Source of the DNA: JAHRAW01 sp965226545
GTDB lineage: Bacteria; Pseudomonadota; Gammaproteobacteria; Arenicellales; Poriferihabitantaceae
DNA: 64,000 nt
Reading direction: 5' to 3'
Assembly (NCBI GenBank): GCA_965226545.1
Contig: OZ245364.1
Location: 930,001 to 994,000, forward strand
Shown here: positions 62,074 through 64,000 of the stretch, piece after piece
How positions within the stretch are numbered: the first letter of the stretch is position 1
Layout: every line of letters starts with the position of its first letter
The notes under the pieces: generated by a model
Databases searched by the model: none
Told to the model about the DNA's origin: nothing
The model's input: only the letters and a program-made list of their open reading frames with translations
Translations under genes and position numbers: made by a program

Positions 62074-62469
62074 ATGCAACCGCGCGACGAATTATTCGAA
62101 GTTGACCGAAGTCGGCGCGTGTCGGAATTAATTCGGCGCGCGTTGGCGCAGTTGATTGTGCGCGAGGTCGCCGATAAGCGCGTGCGCATGGCGTCGATTA
62201 GTCGGGTGACCATCGGGCGCGATTTAAAACAAGCGACGGTGTATTTTTCCTGCATCGATGCGAACGCCAATCCGGATGAAATCGCGCGCGCGTTAAATCA
62301 CGCGGCAAAATATCTGCGGTTTATGCTCGGCAAGCGCGTCAATTTGCGCGCCACGCCCGGCTTGTTGTTTAAGCACGACGACAGCATTCGCCGCGGCTTC
62401 GAGATGAGCCAACTCATCGACTCGCTCAACGCCAGTGGTGCGCATGCAAAAAAATCCGCATCGCGCTAA
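62074..62469 (+). CDS. rbfA: 30S ribosome-binding factor RbfA
   Basis: A late 30S assembly and cold-shock factor. It is 131 residues, normal length. It shows the KH-like fold pattern RRVSELIRRALAQLIVREVADKRV, SISRVTIGRDLKQATVYFS, then LRFMLGKRVNLRATPGLLFKHDDSIRRG. The ATG at 62074 is chosen; the open frame upstream to 61960 is repeat DNA. Its 3' end overlaps truB by 26 bases. Confidence 0.94.
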   Translation: MQPRDELFEVDRSRRVSELIRRALAQLIVREVADKRVRMASISRVTIGRDLKQATVYFSCIDANANPDEIARALNHAAKYLRFMLGKRVNLRATPGLLFKHDDSIRRGFEMSQLIDSLNASGAHAKKSASR

Positions 62470-63352
62470 GCGGCGCGCGGTCTCTGTCAACGGCATGCTG
62501 TTGTTGAACAAGCCGGCCGGGTTGTCCTCGAATCAGGCGTTGCAACGCGCCAAACGATTGCTCAACGCCGACAAAGCCGGACACACCGGCAGCCTCGACC
62601 CGATAGCGACCGGCTTGTTGCCGTTGTGCTTCGGCGAGACCACCAAAATCTCCTCGATGTTTTTGCACGCCGATAAAAGTTATTGGACGCAACTGCAACT
62701 CGGCGTCGCCACCGCCACCGGCGACCGCGAAGGCGCCATCGAACAACGCGCCGAGGTGCGGGTCAGCCGCGCGCAATTGGAGGATGCATTGGCGCAATTT
62801 CGCGGCGCGTTTGCGCAAACCCCGCCGATGTATTCGGCATTAAAGCGCGACGGCAAGCCGCTGTATAAATTGGCGCGCGAAGGGGTGGTGGTCGAGCGCG
62901 AACCGCGAATGGTGCAGGTCAGCGAGTTGACGCTGTTGGCGTTTGCCGATGATTGCGTCGAGTTGCGCTTGGCCTGTTCGCGCGGATTTTATGTGCGCGC
63001 CTTGGCGCATGACCTCGGCGTCGCCTTGGACTGCGGCGCGCATGTGCGCGAGTTGGCGCGGCTTGGCGTCGGCGGGTTTGTGATTGAAGACGCGATTTCG
63101 CTTACACAATTGGAGGCGATTGGCGAGCCGGCCGAACGCCGCAAATTTTTGCTGCCGACTGACCGCGCGTTGGCGCATCTGCCCGAAGTGCATCTGCCGG
63201 AAAACGCCGCGTTTTATTTGCGGCGCGGACAATCTGTGCGCGCGCCGCAGGGCATCGCCGGCTTGGTGCGGGTGTATTCGCGCGACGGCTTTGTCGGGCT
63301 GGGCGAATGCGCGGATGGCAAACTTGCGCCGAAGCGGTTGTTTAATGTCTAA
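62444..63352 (+). CDS. truB: tRNA pseudouridine(55) synthase TruB
   Basis: Makes pseudouridine 55 in the T loop of tRNAs. It is 302 residues. It shows GMLLLNKPAGLSSNQALQRAKR and the catalytic-Asp motif AGHTGSLDPIATGLLP, then PPMYSALKRDGKPLYKLAREG and the C-terminal PUA-like region. The ATG at 62444 overlaps rbfA; a GTG at 62435 is an alternative. The basic N-terminal leader is slightly longer than in many homologues. Confidence 0.95.
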   Translation: MQKNPHRAKRRAVSVNGMLLLNKPAGLSSNQALQRAKRLLNADKAGHTGSLDPIATGLLPLCFGETTKISSMFLHADKSYWTQLQLGVATATGDREGAIEQRAEVRVSRAQLEDALAQFRGAFAQTPPMYSALKRDGKPLYKLAREGVVVEREPRMVQVSELTLLAFADDCVELRLACSRGFYVRALAHDLGVALDCGAHVRELARLGVGGFVIEDAISLTQLEAIGEPAERRKFLLPTDRALAHLPEVHLPENAAFYLRRGQSVRAPQGIAGLVRVYSRDGFVGLGECADGKLAPKRLFNV

Positions 63353-63381
63353 CGATTGGTCGATGTGGTAAATTGACGCTT

Positions 63382-63675
63382 ATGTCCATCACCGCCGAAC
63401 AAATTGCGCACATCGCCCGCTTGGCGCGCATCGCCATCGATGACGATGAAGCCGCGCACACCGCCGAGCAGTTGTCGCGGTTGCTCGAGTTAATCGAACA
63501 AATGAATCGCGTCGACACCGATGCGGTTGAACCGATGGCGCATCCGCAGCAGGATAATTTGCGTTTGCGCGAAGACCAAGCGAATGAACCGGATATGCGC
63601 GAACAATTCCAACCGCTGGCGCCGGCGGTTGAACGCGATTTGTATCTTGCGCCGAAGGTGATTGAGGACGAGTAG
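63382..63675 (+). CDS. gatC: Glutamyl/aspartyl-tRNA amidotransferase subunit C
   Basis: The small subunit of GatCAB, which converts mischarged Glu-tRNA(Gln) or Asp-tRNA(Asn) to the amidated form. It is 97 residues. The family pattern is intact: ITAEQIAHIARLARI, LSRLLELIEQMNRVDTDAVEPMAHP, then LREDQANEPDMREQFQPLAP and LYLAPKVIE. It is followed by gatA after a repeat-rich gap. Confidence 0.93.
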   Translation: MSITAEQIAHIARLARIAIDDDEAAHTAEQLSRLLELIEQMNRVDTDAVEPMAHPQQDNLRLREDQANEPDMREQFQPLAPAVERDLYLAPKVIEDE

Positions 63676-63708
63676 GGTTTGTAGTTGTATTTGCACTTGT
63701 TAAGTGTC

Positions 63709-63752
63709 GAGTTACAAGTTAACAAGTTAACAAGTTGCAAGTTAAAAGTTAC
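63709..63752. repeat. 7-8-bp tandem array between gatC and gatA
   Basis: Units gagttac, aagttaac, aagttaac, aagttgc, aagttaa and aagttac are consecutive. Confidence 0.7.
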
Positions 63753-63796
63753 AAATGAACTGCTATCAATAAACCGTTACCAATCTTCGATTAACA

Positions 63797-64000
63797 ATGT
63801 CCGCCTTGCATGAAAAAACCATCCGCGAACACGCCGCGGCGTTGCGCGCCGGGGAATATTCATGCGTGGAGTTAACCCAACATTATTTGGCGCGCATCGA
63901 ACGGCACGGCGATGCGTTGAATGCCTTTATCAGCGTTACCAAAGATGATGCACTTGCGCAAGCCGCCGCCGCCGATGAACGGTTGCGCGTCAATGGCGGC
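63797..64000 (+). CDS. gatA: Glutamyl/aspartyl-tRNA amidotransferase subunit A, 5' part only
   Basis: The first 68 codons of the amidase subunit of GatCAB; the gene continues beyond the window. The translation begins MSALHEKTIREHAAALRAGE, followed by CVELTQHYLARIERHGDALN and AFISVTKDDALAQAAAADE, which matches GatA N-termini (helical start, then the x-N-A-F-x strand). The catalytic Ser-cisSer-Lys triad lies downstream and is not visible. The position directly after gatC supports the call. Confidence 0.9.
   Translation, partial: MSALHEKTIREHAAALRAGEYSCVELTQHYLARIERHGDALNAFISVTKDDALAQAAAADERLRVNGG

Overview
The window looks like a chromosomal fragment from a Gram-negative proteobacterium, probably gamma- or betaproteobacterial. 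The evidence is the gene content and order: hrcA diverging from nadK-recN, bamE, a type 2 malate dehydrogenase, a 1,658-residue NAD-glutamate dehydrogenase, ygfZ, and tRNA-fMet-rimP-nusA-infB-rbfA-truB followed by gatC-gatA. Coding DNA is GC-rich with many GCG/CGC words. Spacers are much more AT-rich and nearly all are built from short tandem arrays. No prophage, CRISPR array or rRNA is visible. The genus is not determinable by eye.

Layout. 1-600: a 102-bp tandem repeat. 612-2666: a degenerate ChpA/CheA-like protein. 3028-8363: a central-carbon cluster (inositol-monophosphatase family, transketolase, GAPDH, phosphoglycerate kinase), with two of the junctions translationally coupled. 8529-13938, minus strand: a methyltransferase fused to a nuclease-like domain and coupled to a TerC-family membrane protein, a solitary BMP-family binding protein with a good terminator, and etfB-etfA. 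14117-15471: a VOC protein and a HisN-like phosphatase. 15636-20294: DUF1285, hrcA, nadK and recN. 20344-22721: a GNAT enzyme resembling short N-acetylglutamate synthases, bamE and mdh.

The most striking part is 23031-56723. It holds two related giant secreted proteins with C-terminal outer-membrane barrels. The first has 5,524 residues and contains five tandem, mosaic copies of a ~1.5-kb, five-domain Ig-like module. The second has 2,430 residues and carries the same module once. Between them lie an intact IS1595-family element (perfect 18-bp inverted repeats, 8-bp target duplication), ygfZ, a DUF1989-GcvT fusion and NAD-glutamate dehydrogenase.

From 57097 to the end is the translation cluster. 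A consensus sigma70-type promoter drives initiator tRNA, followed by a terminator, rimP, nusA, infB, rbfA, truB, gatC and a gatA that runs off the window.

A recurring theme is local simple-sequence growth. Many spacers have their own array of about 7, 12, 13 or 15 bp. Some arrays run through stop codons (tkt, mdh). In-frame relatives form low-complexity linkers or N-terminal extensions in several proteins, which makes some start codons uncertain.
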